Shown here: piece after piece, positions 11,401 through 19,696 of the stretch
How the letters are laid out: every line of letters starts with the position of its first letter
How positions within the stretch are numbered: position 1 is the first letter of the stretch
NCBI GenBank assembly: GCA_016647705.1
Contig: CM028330.1
Span: 31,638,649 to 31,702,648 of the forward strand
DNA length: 64,000 nucleotides
Source of the DNA: Eucommia ulmoides
Taxonomy: Eukaryota; Streptophyta; Magnoliopsida; Garryales; Eucommiaceae
Direction: 5' to 3'
Translations under genes and position numbers: made by a program
Notes under the pieces: model-generated
The model's input: the letters and a program-made list of their open reading frames with translations, nothing else
What the model was told of the DNA's origin: nothing
Database searches by the model: none

Positions 11401-14400
11401 CATCGATAGCCTATTAAAAATAAACAAAAGAGGGTGGGTCAGAACTAAAAATTACTACTTCCTCCATCCCAAAATATATCTATTTTCTTTTTTGGGGATG
11501 TACCAAATAAATGTTCATTTTCCCTTCTAAAAACAAAACCCTTATCAGTTTCCAATCCAACCCTCTTCTTCAACCACTCATGCAAAATTTTAAAAAGTAA
11601 AAGAAAATTTAACCTCTACTAATACAAATTAGTGTTGTAAAAGGTAGGGGCATTCGGTGGAGAATTTTGACCTATCCAGGACGGGGCGTAAGCCCCACGA
11701 TACATGAGTTTTCAATATTTTAAAAATACTATATGTAGTTAAAAATACCAAAAAATGATTTAAAAAGATATATATGATATATACATTAAAAAGCTGAAAA
11801 ACAATGTAAATTCATGGAAAGTTTGGGGCGCAAATAGGAACTTGTAGAATGTTAGAGGGAAGAAATCAGTGAATTCTGGAAAAGGTGGGGCTGTTCTGGT
11901 AAATTTTGGGGGTACCCAGTCAACTTTAGAAACTGTTGGGGTAGTTTCTATAATTTGAGGAAAAGGAAGCAATGGAATCTGGGATTAGAGAAGGCAACGA
12001 TAGTCTTAGGGTGCACAATGCAGCCTGCAATCGAAGGCCAGAGGGTCGCAATTGATAGCTTAGGGTTCATGATCGACCGCTTAGGGTTTGCGATAGAAGG
12101 CCGACCATTTCGAGATGTCGCCGATTCGAAATGCAGCAGAGGATCGAAGGCCAAAGGGTAGGGATGGCGGCTTAGGGTTCGTGATCGAAGGCCAGAGGCT
12201 AGGTTCGAGATGGTCGCCGGTTCGAAATGCAGTGAAGGATCAATCCCAGATGGTTAGGGAGGAGAGATGAAGACCAATCAGCATTTACAAAAAAATAAAT
12301 AAATAACTAGTCAGAACCAAGGTGTACCCAATCCAGCAATGCCCTAGGCGTCGTCGGGCGTCGCCCAGCCTCCCTGGGCATACGCCCACCAGGCTTCGCA
12401 CCCCCACCCCCCCACCCCGATAAAAAAAAAAACATCTAGGTGCGTTTCTGTGGCGCCTGCCGCCCTTTGGGCGCGCCCCACCAGCGCCCTTGATAACACT
12501 TATACAAATAAGATGAAAGAAAAAGGTAAACAATTGTCAAACACTACTAAAATTGCGTACTCAGTTAACAATAACCCCCAACATTTTTGAATTTCTCTCC
12601 TGCCACACTCCTAGCATGACTAGTCCTAAAAAAGGTTATACTTTATATATTTTAGCCCCAAAAATATTTTTACATAAAAGAACATAGAATTGTACTGCTC
12701 AAAACTAAACCGCACAGTCATATATTATTTCATAACAAAATAATTTTTTTAGAGTTTCTTAATCAAATACATTATATACTTATCAAAAACAAAAAGCAAA
12801 GGTTATGCTTATTAAGCACTCCAAATCTTTGAACCTTGCAGATTTTAAAGTGTCCCCGCTCCCACTTTTCAGCTCAAGCCTCATTGAGCTCATCCACTCC
12901 ACATTATACACATGACTCGCGCAATAAACATAGCAGTGAACACCGTACCAATTTTAAATTCACATCTTGGCTCAGCGGAATAGCAATGGAAAGACTAGAT
13001 ATCGTTCTAGTTGATGAAAAAAAAAACTAAATAGTGTTCTAGGGGACGAGGGGCTCTTGAATCCACAAGAAAAGGTTCTTGAATACACAAGAAAGAGAAA
13101 ATCTCAAATTGTATTAAACTTGAATAGTTGAATTACAAAAGGTTGTCAAGGGTGTATTTATAGCCCTTAACTTATCCCTAAACTAGTAGGAAAAGAAAAC
13201 CCTAAACTGCGAGGAAAGAAAACAAAGCAGTCCTAATAGTTATAGGAAAAGAAAATATAAAAATAGGAAACAAAGTAATCCTAATACTTGCATGAAAAGA
13301 AAGCATAAAAATAGGAAACAAGCTAATCCTAATACTTCTAGGAAAAGAAAATATAAAAGAAACAACCAGTACTAGTACCTATAACAACCAAATAAAAGTA
13401 TCCCAAAAATAACGAACCTACTATATTATCCAAACAGGCCTCTAATTTGACAAAATTACTTCTAAAAACCTATTCAACTAAGTAAATATAATACACTGAA
13501 AATAATGAAAATATGACTAAAAAATAAAATGTAATTTGCTTGAAGTCCTTGTCCTACATCACTTTTTTGATTCTTTAAAATTCAATCCAACGGTCATGAC
13601 AGTAAGAAAATAGTGCACAGGCACATTCACTATTGAAAATTGTGCACTTACACACATCACTTCACTTTATTTTTGAGTAAGTCGGGCTCACCGGGTCGTA
13701 CCTCTAGGCCTAGACCAGGTAGCACAAGTGAATTGGCCCATGGGCCTGGTGACAGGATTATACACACACTGCCTAACCCTATCTCGTGGCGTAATGGACT
13801 TGCCTAAGAGGATCCATAGAGGGCCAATCCTACTTTATTCATGGCTAGGGAATCCAACTCTTGATGGGAGCAATATATTTGTGTCTTGCTTTTGTGTTTC
13901 AACTCGCAATCATATTCTAGTTTTGGGTTAACATGAGAGACTCAGCAGGTAAGGGGGGGTTTGATTAACGTTTCTGCTTTTCTCTTTCTACTCATAATAA
14001 AATGGGATGAGAATTTTTTTTTTTTCATTTTGGAGTAATTTAAAACAGCATCGCGTTTGATAAGGATAATTATTCTTAAAATGTTTTTATAATCTCTAAG
14101 ACCAAAAAAAATAAATAAAAAATACATTTTGTTGGAACTAAGTTTGGATCATTTTATATGTGTGTGTGTGCATCTGTGTGTGATAGAGAGAGAGAGAGAG
14201 AGGAGATGAGAGAAGAAGATAAAGATGTGCAGTGGTGGTTGTGACCGGTACGGTTGTGGTACTCAACATTTACCCTTATGAAATAGATTGAAAAGAGTTT
14301 TGCAGAAGTGAATAAGAATCAAGATTTTTTTGTTTCTCAAATTATTAAGGAATTTCGGAATTACTCCCAAAAGTTTGAGAATATTTGAGAACAAAAACAT

Positions 14401-15808
14401 GTTCACCAAACAAACATGTTTCAATACATTAATTCCAAAATTCTGGGAGCAAAAACAGAAATCAGGGAATGGAAACACTATAACAAACGGGGCCTAACTT
14501 CTTGTCTTTTACCAATACTTGGACTAATATTACTTTGACTAATATTGCAAAATCGCTATTATTTCCTTCTCCACAAGTCCAATGAGCTTCATGCCATGTG
14601 GATTGTGGAGAACTTCTAAGAACCAATAATACTTATGCTCTCCTAACGTTTTTCTCCGCCACATTTCCTGCTTTTGGTCCACTTGAACAGCAATTTAAAA
14701 GAAAATCTTCCAAGGAAATGTTACAATGTTCAAGTAAACAAAATATTGAGAAAAATGAAAAAAAGAGATACCTCAAACTCTACATGTAAAGTTACCAGTT
14801 AGCAGGAATTTCCATATCATTGTACATGTAAAGAATATTTAAAAAAATTCTGGAAACAAGTAAAGCAAAATGTCACCCATTTTAATACCTCCATGAAGCT
14901 CTTGTAAACAGCTAAAAACAAACGATGCACATCTGGATTTTCTTCATTAAGATGAAGCCGCTTCGCAATTATCTCCTTCCCAAAATGCTTTAAAAAATAA
15001 ATGTAAATTTAGTTGCTTGGAATAAAAAATTAAACCAGGAGGGTGCGGGAAACTCTATGATTAGACAGACTAACCTAGATCAATTATCAGGTGACAACTA
15101 ACAAGAAAAGAAGTGTTCTATGAAACACTGGAAGTTGAAAGATTACCACTACAGCAAAAGTAACAGAATGTGCTCCATGTACAAGGTGAATTGTTGAAAA
15201 TAGTAGTATATAAGAAGTTCCCGAACTCAACGACTAAATGTTTGTGAACCACAAATTTGGGTATTCGTGAACACACAATTTAAATCTTTTATTATACCTT
15301 GTAAACAAGACCGGCACTACTGAGCTTGGTGGTGAAACCGTGACCAAAAACCTGATCAAACCCCTTCTGGTGATGATCGTAACGCTCCCTACTGGGATCA
15401 TAAACTCCACCGACATCAAGCACAGCATCGAGGGTTTCCAATACCTGTAATCGGTCATCTGGTCACTGACAATTACATTACATAGATAAATTTATTCATA
15501 GGCCGCCATAACGAAATGGGAATCAATTATCTTGAACAGTGCGTTACCTGAGGGTCTCTGCTTCGGACGATTTCGGCGCCAGAGAACTTATCGGTGAGGC
15601 GAATCATGAAGCAGCCGAGGGCTTCGTCGCAGTGAAAGCTTCCATTGTGAGTGCCCACTCGCTTGCGGGAAGAAGTATTCGTGGACACGGCAGAGAAGAA
15701 AGCAGCAGAAACCCTCGCGGGACTAACCATTGGAGAGAAAACGAGGTGCCTCTGGAGCTGGAAGTTGAATGGCCTCTTGTACAGCCCCCTTGAGACTGAA
15801 CTAAACAT
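2260..15808 (-). CDS. MYG1: MYG1-like (UPF0160) protein, seven-exon gene
   Basis: The coding exons on the minus strand join 15808-15548, 15444-15298, 14987-14889, 11410-11219, 10931-10812, 7357-7286 and 2484-2260. Every intron is GT/AG and every junction falls between codons, giving about 371 aa, the usual length of plant MYG1 proteins. Motifs in order are THNGSFHCDEAL (residues 53-64), DVGGVYD (97-103), YDHHQKGF with the DHH pair (109-116), DAIDNGI (172-178), SSWLPARSIVMEC in exon 5, and the carboxy-terminal FVHMSGFIGGNQSYEGALAMA. The family has a DHH-phosphoesterase-like fold; human MYG1 is described as a 3'-5' RNA exonuclease of mitochondria and nucleus. The first ~48 residues are Arg/Ser/Phe-rich with almost no acidic residues, which suggests a mitochondrial presequence (inference). 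Introns 3, 5 and 6 (3.4-4.8 kb) are enlarged by transposons. No frameshift or stop was seen in any exon. Confidence 0.93.
2485..3938. other. intron 6 of MYG1, distal part, nothing assigned
   Basis: AT-rich intronic sequence with a pure A run at about 3714-3737. No coding motif or paired terminal repeats were identified. Confidence 0.5.
3939..4450 (+). repeat. tandem array, ~62-bp unit, about 9 degenerate copies
   Basis: The core GTAGTACCCGTTAAGGGGTA followed by AAACTACGATGAAGATAAAA and a 'gactacttccaaa' tail recurs at 3941, 4003, 4065, 4128, 4191 and about 4255, 4315, 4369 and 4424. The spacing is 61-64 bp over the first five copies and then less regular. It lies within MYG1 intron 6. Such arrays occur in the untranslated regions of plant LTR elements, but no LTR pair surrounds this one. 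Confidence 0.8.
4620..5110 (+). repeat. irregular repeat array (about 4 copies)
   Basis: The phrases CTCTTCCCAACAAAAATAAAG and 'gatcagtttagttctcctagtcagaa', with A/G-rich spacers, recur with anchors near 4691, 4865, 4981 and 5070 (spacing 174, 116 and 89 bp). It directly follows the 62-bp array and probably belongs to the same decayed repeat. Confidence 0.6.
5403..5411. repeat. 9-bp target-site duplication, left copy
   Basis: TTGTTAATT immediately precedes the left inverted end of the Mutator-like element and is repeated exactly at 6975-6983. Confidence 0.9.
5412..5746 (+). repeat. left terminal inverted repeat of the Pack-MULE (~335 bp)
   Basis: It pairs with 6658-6974 on the other strand. 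Matching stretches include the outer end, 'tttctatgtagtccaataa', 'cagtttaaacc(c/a)tctaagtatgcact', a pyrimidine microsatellite and the inner AGGGTGTCCACACCCTCTG. The length difference from the right end lies in the CT/TTTTC tracts. Confidence 0.85.
6472..6643 (+). pseudogene. captured exon of a casein kinase I-like (MLK/HD16-type) gene
   Basis: The 172-nt segment encodes 57 residues: YHYNVADARLAHVEREN, then DGLLISCVASCSNLWALI, MDAGTGFSTQVYEL and SPFFLHK. This matches the conserved region downstream of the kinase domain in plant MUT9/HD16-like casein kinase I proteins (usual forms CVASCSNLWALIMDAGTGF and FLHKEW). It is bounded by a TTATTAG acceptor and a GTGAAT donor, so intron edges were captured too. 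No kinase domain is present and it cannot make a kinase. The frame reads on into the A/G-rich inverted repeat to a stop near 6874. Recognition is from memory of the family. Confidence 0.75.
6658..6974 (-). repeat. right terminal inverted repeat of the Pack-MULE (~317 bp)
   Basis: Inverted partner of 5412-5746. It contains GAGAGG and GAAAAA microsatellites where the left copy has their complements. The exact duplication TTGTTAATT follows at 6975-6983. Confidence 0.85.
6975..6983. repeat. 9-bp target-site duplication, right copy
   Basis: TTGTTAATT, identical to 5403-5411, directly after the right inverted end. Confidence 0.9.
7286..7357 (-). CDS. MYG1: MYG1 exon 6 (residues 274-297)
   Basis: A 24-codon exon (WKLHLFELEEEMKIDPLV...IYQ) between a polypyrimidine/CAG acceptor and a GTACTC donor. 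It was found by looking for the residues missing between exons 5 and 7. It lies 311 bp from the Pack-MULE. Confidence 0.9.
7358..7968. other. intron 5 of MYG1, 3' part
   Basis: No element was assigned. Two near-identical 21-bp stretches (TTCATATATGCTCTAAAAG type) begin at 7480 and 7541, one mismatch apart. Confidence 0.5.
7969..10467 (+). mobile_element. Helitron-like element in MYG1 intron 5
   Basis: The left end reads A|TCTATATAATAAGATAG and the right end is CTAG|T, the TC...CTRR ends and A/T insertion site expected for Helitrons. Just before CTAG is a short hairpin (TGCCT-TC-AGGCA at about 10442-10453) and a 10-nt AT-rich spacer. No Rep/helicase frame is intact; at about 10140-10250 one frame contains GVAGSGKT, a Walker A-like string, before a stop. 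The interior has a leader-like pyrimidine tract (8095-8230) and a phrase near 8470 (AAGGTCGGCTACATAAAT) that resembles a common plant SINE motif. An alternative start is TC at 7963. Confidence 0.65.
10316..10350 (+). repeat. second Helitron-type 3' hairpin motif
   Basis: TCCGTGCCTTCGGGCCAAGT at 10321 closely matches the terminal hairpin region at 10437-10455 (TCCATGCCTTCAGGCACG), including the preceding 'attttttta'. It looks like an older or duplicated terminus 120 bp inside the present end. Confidence 0.5.
10468..10811. other. intron 5 of MYG1, 5' part
   Basis: It begins with a TA/CA microsatellite (about 10468-10502) directly after the Helitron end. Nothing else was recognised. Confidence 0.5.
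10812..10931 (-). CDS. MYG1: MYG1 exon 5 (residues 234-273)
   Basis: The 40 codons run NIRFHASSWLPARSIVMEC...LTRFCP, with a CAG acceptor and a perfect GTAAGT donor. Intron 5 (7358-10811) contains the Helitron-like element. Confidence 0.92.
11219..11410 (-). CDS. MYG1: MYG1 exon 4 (residues 170-233)
   Basis: The 64 codons start AIDAIDNGINRYDTD after a TAG acceptor and end ALAGSEFLD at GTAAGA. It contains the conserved DAIDNGI motif. Confidence 0.92.
11411..11989. other. intron 3 of MYG1, distal part
   Basis: AT-rich, with a phrase GACGGGGCGTAAGCCCCACG at about 11681. That phrase looks like a dispersed plant repeat, but I cannot assign it to a family. Confidence 0.4.
11990..12245 (+). repeat. 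GC-richer internally repeated block in intron 3
   Basis: Variants of CTTAGGGTTCGTGATCGAAG and GCCG(A/G)TTCGAAATGCAG recur two to three times. A 68-codon frame spans it on either strand but is explained by the repeats, so no gene is called. Confidence 0.5.
12330..12500. repeat. GC-rich dispersed-repeat-like segment
   Basis: A strongly GC-rich patch in AT-rich surroundings with repeated GGCG/CGCC, a C-rich run and GGCGCGCC. Similar GGCGCC-rich stretches are common dispersed repeats in plants. No ends were defined. Confidence 0.35.
12501..13019. other. intron 3 filler, nothing assigned
   Basis: AT-rich DNA without recognised coding or terminal-repeat structure. Confidence 0.4.
13020..13560 (-). 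mobile_element. LTR-like fragment with promoter-type TATA
   Basis: On the minus strand TATAAATA (13162-13155) is followed by a leader ('cacccttgacaacc') and 'caatttgagattttctcttt', the arrangement of an LTR U3/R/U5 junction. Clear LTR ends and a target duplication were not found, so the boundaries are approximate. It is in the same orientation as MYG1. Confidence 0.4.
13231..13378 (+). repeat. 48-bp tandem repeat, 3 copies
   Basis: TCCTAATA...AGGAAAAGAAAATATAAAA followed by TAGGAAACAAAG recurs at 13231, 13279 and 13327. It lies in the U3-like part of the LTR-like fragment. Confidence 0.7.
13561..13949. other. intron 3, nothing firmly assigned
   Basis: A 67-codon forward frame at 13728-13931 shows no recognised motif and is not called. 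Confidence 0.35.
13953..14494. mobile_element. Tourist/Harbinger-like MITE
   Basis: A 542-bp segment bounded by TAA on both sides (13950-13952 and 14495-14497). Its ends are imperfectly inverted: GGGGGGTTTGATTAACGTTTC on the left, GGCCCCGTTTGTTATAGTG on the right read inward. Three-base TAA/TTA duplications and GGSCC...GTTTG ends are typical of PIF/Harbinger MITEs. It contains TG and GA microsatellites (14158-14205) and no coding capacity. Confidence 0.55.
14498..14888. other. intron 3, proximal part
   Basis: No element was assigned. A 63-codon frame at 14598-14789 has no recognisable motif. Confidence 0.4.
14889..14987 (-). CDS. MYG1: MYG1 exon 3 (residues 137-169)
   Basis: The 33 codons run from HFGKEIIAKRL to YKSFME, bounded by an AAAG acceptor and a GTATTA donor. 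The long intron 3 (11411-14888) follows. Confidence 0.92.
15298..15444 (-). CDS. MYG1: MYG1 exon 2 (residues 88-136)
   Basis: It begins VLETLDAVLDVGG after a CAG acceptor and ends SSAGLVYK before GTATAA. It carries the DHH pair in RYDHHQKGF. Intron 2 is 310 bp and contains no recognised element. Confidence 0.92.
15548..15808 (-). CDS. MYG1: MYG1 exon 1 (residues 1-87)
   Basis: It starts at the first ATG of the open frame (15808-15806) and ends ...RSRDPQ at a GT donor (15547-15546). It holds the presumed targeting peptide and the first metal-site motif HNGSFHCDE. Intron 1 after it is only 103 bp. Confidence 0.93.
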
Positions 15809-15891
15809 GCCTCTTCTTTCTCCAACGGCGAAATCGTTCTTATAACTTGCGTTTTGTATGCGTCAGCCTACAGTGTGCCCTTTTATTACAC

Positions 15892-15897
15892 TTTATA
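15892..15897 (-). promoter_or_regulatory. candidate TATA box of MYG1
   Basis: The minus strand reads TATAAA here, about 84 bp upstream of the MYG1 start codon, leaving room for a short 5' UTR. It is the best placed TATA match; transcription start data would be needed to confirm it. Confidence 0.4.
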
Positions 15898-16086
15898 TTT
15901 CATTTTCTTTTCATATGATTATGAATAAAAGATAAGAACAGTGAATTATTATAAATGGACCCCAATTAACACAATAAAAAATAAAAATTAGTCCTCATAA
16001 ATTTTTTAAAAATAATTATTTGTTCATTGACCATTTTTTTTTCCATTATTTACATATAATAACATTCTGTACAAAAATAAATACGT
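15898..16086. other. upstream intergenic DNA of MYG1
   Basis: AT-rich; nothing was recognised beyond the candidate TATA box. Confidence 0.4.
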
Positions 16087-16598
16087 GAACATTCATTTTT
16101 TTATTCTACTACTTTTAAATATTTTAATATATTTTAATTTTGATTCTGCTATTGTGAATGTTCATTATTTTTTATGTTAACAAATTTACATTTATATTAT
16201 ATCGGCATGAACATTCACAACCACAAAAAATATATGAAAAAGACCTAAGATCAACGAAAAACAAATTGGTGTAAATATTTCATCAAATTATATGAATGTT
16301 CATCCAAAACACAACAAAAACAGACTTATATGAATATTTTATGAACATTCATAAAGAATATTAAAAAAAACAAAACAATCACAATCAATAAACCAAACTT
16401 CACCAAAATCACAATTGCGACACCAAAATTAGACAATGAACATTAAAAAAAAAAAAAAAGAATAAAAAACATTGACAAAAATCGAAGATCAACGGGAAAC
16501 AAACCACCAAAACTACATGAACATTTACAAAAATACAACCCTAAATGAAACATTCACAAACATAAAACGATCGAACAAGAGGTTCGTTTTGAACATTC
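16087..16598. promoter_or_regulatory. cluster of six GAACATTC (GAAnnTTC) motifs
   Basis: Exact GAACATTC or its complement occurs at 16087, 16156, 16209, 16294, 16343 and 16591, with several one-mismatch versions between. GAAnnTTC is the core of heat-shock elements. The cluster lies upstream of a small forward ORF starting at 16652. It could equally be an inherited property of a repeat family; function is inferred only. Confidence 0.3.
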
Positions 16599-16651
16599 AC
16601 CATGGTGGAGATTGTTCCAGATCTAAAAAATTTCATATCGAAATCTCTACA

Positions 16652-16870
16652 ATGGCTCACTCCGGCGTTGCATTCACTTTTCTTTTCGCATTGCTCTTGG
16701 GATCCACTTTCACTCAATCCCCATCATTTAGACCTGCAATGGCACCGACACCATCTCCAACACCGACGACACTACCAGCTACCCATGTTTTCTTTCTGTC
16801 GTTGTTTCCATCAATAGAGCCACCATTAGCCGTTCCATCTCAATCCAAATATGTGATTTTCCAGATTTGA
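16652..16870 (+). CDS. small arabinogalactan-like ORF or captured fragment
   Basis: From the ATG at 16652 a 72-residue frame begins MAHSGVAFTFLFALLLGS with a clear signal-peptide core. It is followed by SPSFRPAMAPTPSPTPTT, a Pro/Ser/Thr-rich stretch with the AP/SP/TP spacing seen in arabinogalactan proteins. After about residue 43 the sequence loses this character and ends ...VIFQI without a GPI-anchor tail. This looks like the 5' part of an AGP gene, truncated or captured, rather than a complete gene. An in-frame ATG exists further upstream (16472), but the signal peptide favours 16652. Confidence 0.4.
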   Translation: MAHSGVAFTFLFALLLGSTFTQSPSFRPAMAPTPSPTPTTLPATHVFFLSLFPSIEPPLAVPSQSKYVIFQI

Positions 16871-16884
16871 AAATTTTCAAATCT
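16863..16884. repeat. perfect 22-bp palindrome
   Basis: AGATTTGAAAA followed by its exact complement TTTTCAAATCT. It lies at the end of the AGP-like ORF and spans its stop codon region. Confidence 0.8.
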
Positions 16885-17880
16885 AGAAATGGAGATAGAG
16901 ATATATAAAAAGAGTGAGAGTGAAAGAGAAAAAATGAGAAAGAGAGGGGGAGAGAGCACGACGACCACGACCACGAGGAGCAAAAACGGAAGACGAGCAT
17001 CGACGACGTCAGGGAGCACAACGAGACGCGATGGCAACAACTTTGGCTGATGGCGATTTTGCACTTGAAGAATAGAAAGGGGAAGAGAGCGGCCGAAGAA
17101 GAAAATGGAGAGAGGGAGGGACTGAACCAAAAAAGTGAACATTAGGGTTAGAGTTAGGGTTTCTTAATATTTATATAGGGCTATATTTGTTTGCTAACTA
17201 TTTTTTTAACTGCCAAAGACTAAATAAAAATAGAAGATTAAATAATAAACTTTTTGTTTCAAAGGTTAATTGATGAGAGAGAAAGTTAAATTAGGTCTAA
17301 ACAATAAAAAAAAAAAACCATTTATCATTGATTAATTGTAATTCTTGTCTGAACATGTGTATAAAATGAAATAAATGAACTTAAAAATATATTTAATTTT
17401 TTTTTATATAATTAAATTTAATTTTTCTGAATAATCCTAATACAAATATTCAGAAAAACAAAAAACCACACCAAGAAAAAATATTTCATCAAAATAATCA
17501 AAAAAATAATAAGACAAAAAATTAAACATAGACTATAAAATCCATAAATTTGTGAAAAAATATTTTTAAATTTTAACAAATCAAATAGAGGGGACTTCCA
17601 TGGTTAGGGAAAGAAGAGAATTTTTTATTTTATTTTATTTATTTATTTATTTATTTTTTAAAAAAATGAAAATTATTGAGAGAGAAAGGGAGAGATGTGC
17701 TAAATTTATAGTTTAAGGATGGAGCGAAAAATGAAATTTTTGAAGAAATAGAAAGAGATAGAGATATATGTGAAAGATCTTCATTTAATATTCTCTTAAA
17801 ATATGTAAGAAAAACATGTTTGAAAAAATATATATTGTGTTATTATATATATATATATTAAAGAAGTCGAAAATTGATTC
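16885..17880. other. intergenic, purine-rich then AT-rich
   Basis: A GA-rich stretch (16890-17120) is followed by AT-rich DNA with A/T homopolymers and a TA repeat at about 17846-17860. The reverse-strand frames over the GA-rich part are low-complexity Leu/Ser runs and are not called. Confidence 0.4.
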
Positions 17881-19170
17881 GTCAGATATGGGACTTTGAG
17901 ACTAGGAATATGGAATTTTTGTTAGCTCGGGTTCTTGCAAAACAATACACAATAGGTGGACATACCGGCATTACACATTCGGTGTGAGAATAAGTAGAAT
18001 ATTCCAAGGAAATTTTAGCAGAGTATTAGCTAGGAAAAAGTATGCGTTGGTGAGAGTAAATGAGCATAAATTATTGTTAATGTGGCGAGTTTAGTGGAGT
18101 GTTGAACCGTTATTTAATGAGTAGCAACAACTCTTTCCTAAATGAGTGGGAGGTGTTATTACTACCCCTGGATGGAAAGCCCATGATGGCATATTTTGGG
18201 GTAATGGTCTCTCCGAGTGTAATTTCCTTAATTAGCGTAATACTTTTTGTAGATTTTCGTGCGTGGCATGTGCCAGGCTAACATGTAGGGATGAAGTGTG
18301 CCTAACCCAAATTTTTCCTTATCAGATGCCCCTATTCTCGTACACATGACTTGATGTGTTTAGGAATATTATTGAGAAAGTGGTTTTGGAGTCAAGCTTT
18401 ATTGAGGAAAGCACTAGGGATAGTCGTAGTATCCATATGCCTAATGAGATTTGATCTGGTTTGCAGATTCTCGAGGATAATCTTTGTTGGCTGCAAATTT
18501 GATGCGATTTGTACTTTATCGGGGGCAATCTTTATTAGCTGCAGTCTCGATAGCCTTTTGAGATTCTCCGTTTATTAGCCTTGTCGTCGCTCGACTTTTA
18601 AGGCTATTTCTCCTTGATATTCCATCTTCTTTATGTCTATTTAAACAGCGTTGTTAGTTTCGATCTTCTTTATTTGTTCTCCTATGAGCTCTTACTACGA
18701 TTATTGCTTTCTTTATTCTACAACATGGACTCCATCCATTATGAAATAGAGGAGTGTTGTGAAAAGTAGATATGGTATGCTAAGAGGGTAGAAACCCTGA
18801 TTCATGAGCTAAAAACTGCGGTAATGCCTCACCATTATCTCCTAAAATCGAGAAGCTTTGGGATCTATATGATTCCCTAGATTCCATCCTTTATGTCACA
18901 GTCTTAGAGATGCTTGAGACATTAGATAGATTCGAGGAAAAGGAATGAAGAGCAAACAACTTCGAGACGACCCTAGAGAGTGAGAGGAAGATTTGGGGTT
19001 GAGTGGAGGCACAAAGTTGGGCATTGAAAATTAAGATCAGGGACCTTGACTAACTGGAGGAGTATATGACAGTGAAGGGTTATCTTTCCATTGACAAGGA
19101 GACTGCTCTAGGCTGATGAAGACCTTTTCCTCTCTCCGAAAGAAAAGAAGAAGAAAGAAAAAAGTTTTTT
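17881..19170 (+). mobile_element. unclassified decayed LTR-like repeat
   Basis: A promoter-like TCTATTTAAACAGCG at 18637 is followed by a leader and an ATG-initiated but broken reading frame (MDSIHYEIEECCEK..., about 18725 onward). Fragments in several frames look coiled-coil (for example RFEEKE, FETTLESERK, KIRDLD-LEEYM). This is the layout of an LTR followed by a gag-like frame, but no terminal repeats were found and the family is unknown. Confidence 0.3.
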
Positions 19171-19696
19171 TTTTTCTTTTAATATATATAAAAATTTAAC
19201 TTAGCACTCTCTTGCTTATGTTGCTGCCACTTATATGTGTATTGAGTCATAGAAAACCGAGTAGTAAATAGTAAATCATAGGAAACCAAGTATAAAAATG
19301 AGTAGAGTGTTGCTTCTAATTAGAAGGCCTTTTAATCCTGATGATCTCCTCTCCCTAACCCCCTTCTTGGGTGTGCTTGACTCGTTGGATGTGCCCGACA
19401 GTACTTGGAGAATTTTTTAGGCCGTCATTGAGCCAGCCATGTCAAGTTGTGTTGGTCTGCTGGTCGGTAGAGCCCATCCTAGTGTCCTGGTCGAGAACTT
19501 CTTTCTACCCGTTGTCCCAGGTAGGAATTGTCCTCGACTTCCTTCTACCCATTGTCCCGAGTAGGAATTGTTAATGTAGCTGCTTGTAAGTCATAGTTTG
19601 TGAAAACTTGTAGTAGTTTCAACCAAAAGCAAAGTTTATTAAGTAGAACATAGGGTACAACTTACATAAAGAGTTTTACTACTGATAATACTTCTT
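19171..19696. other. intergenic with a short tandem duplication
   Basis: The phrase CTTCTTTCTACCCGTTGTCC plus 'caggtaggaattgt' is repeated in tandem with changes at about 19498-19570. Nothing else was recognised. Confidence 0.4.

Noticed and set aside
11955-12161. Overlapping 68-codon frames on both strands
   Set aside because: Both are explained by the internally repeated GC-richer block.
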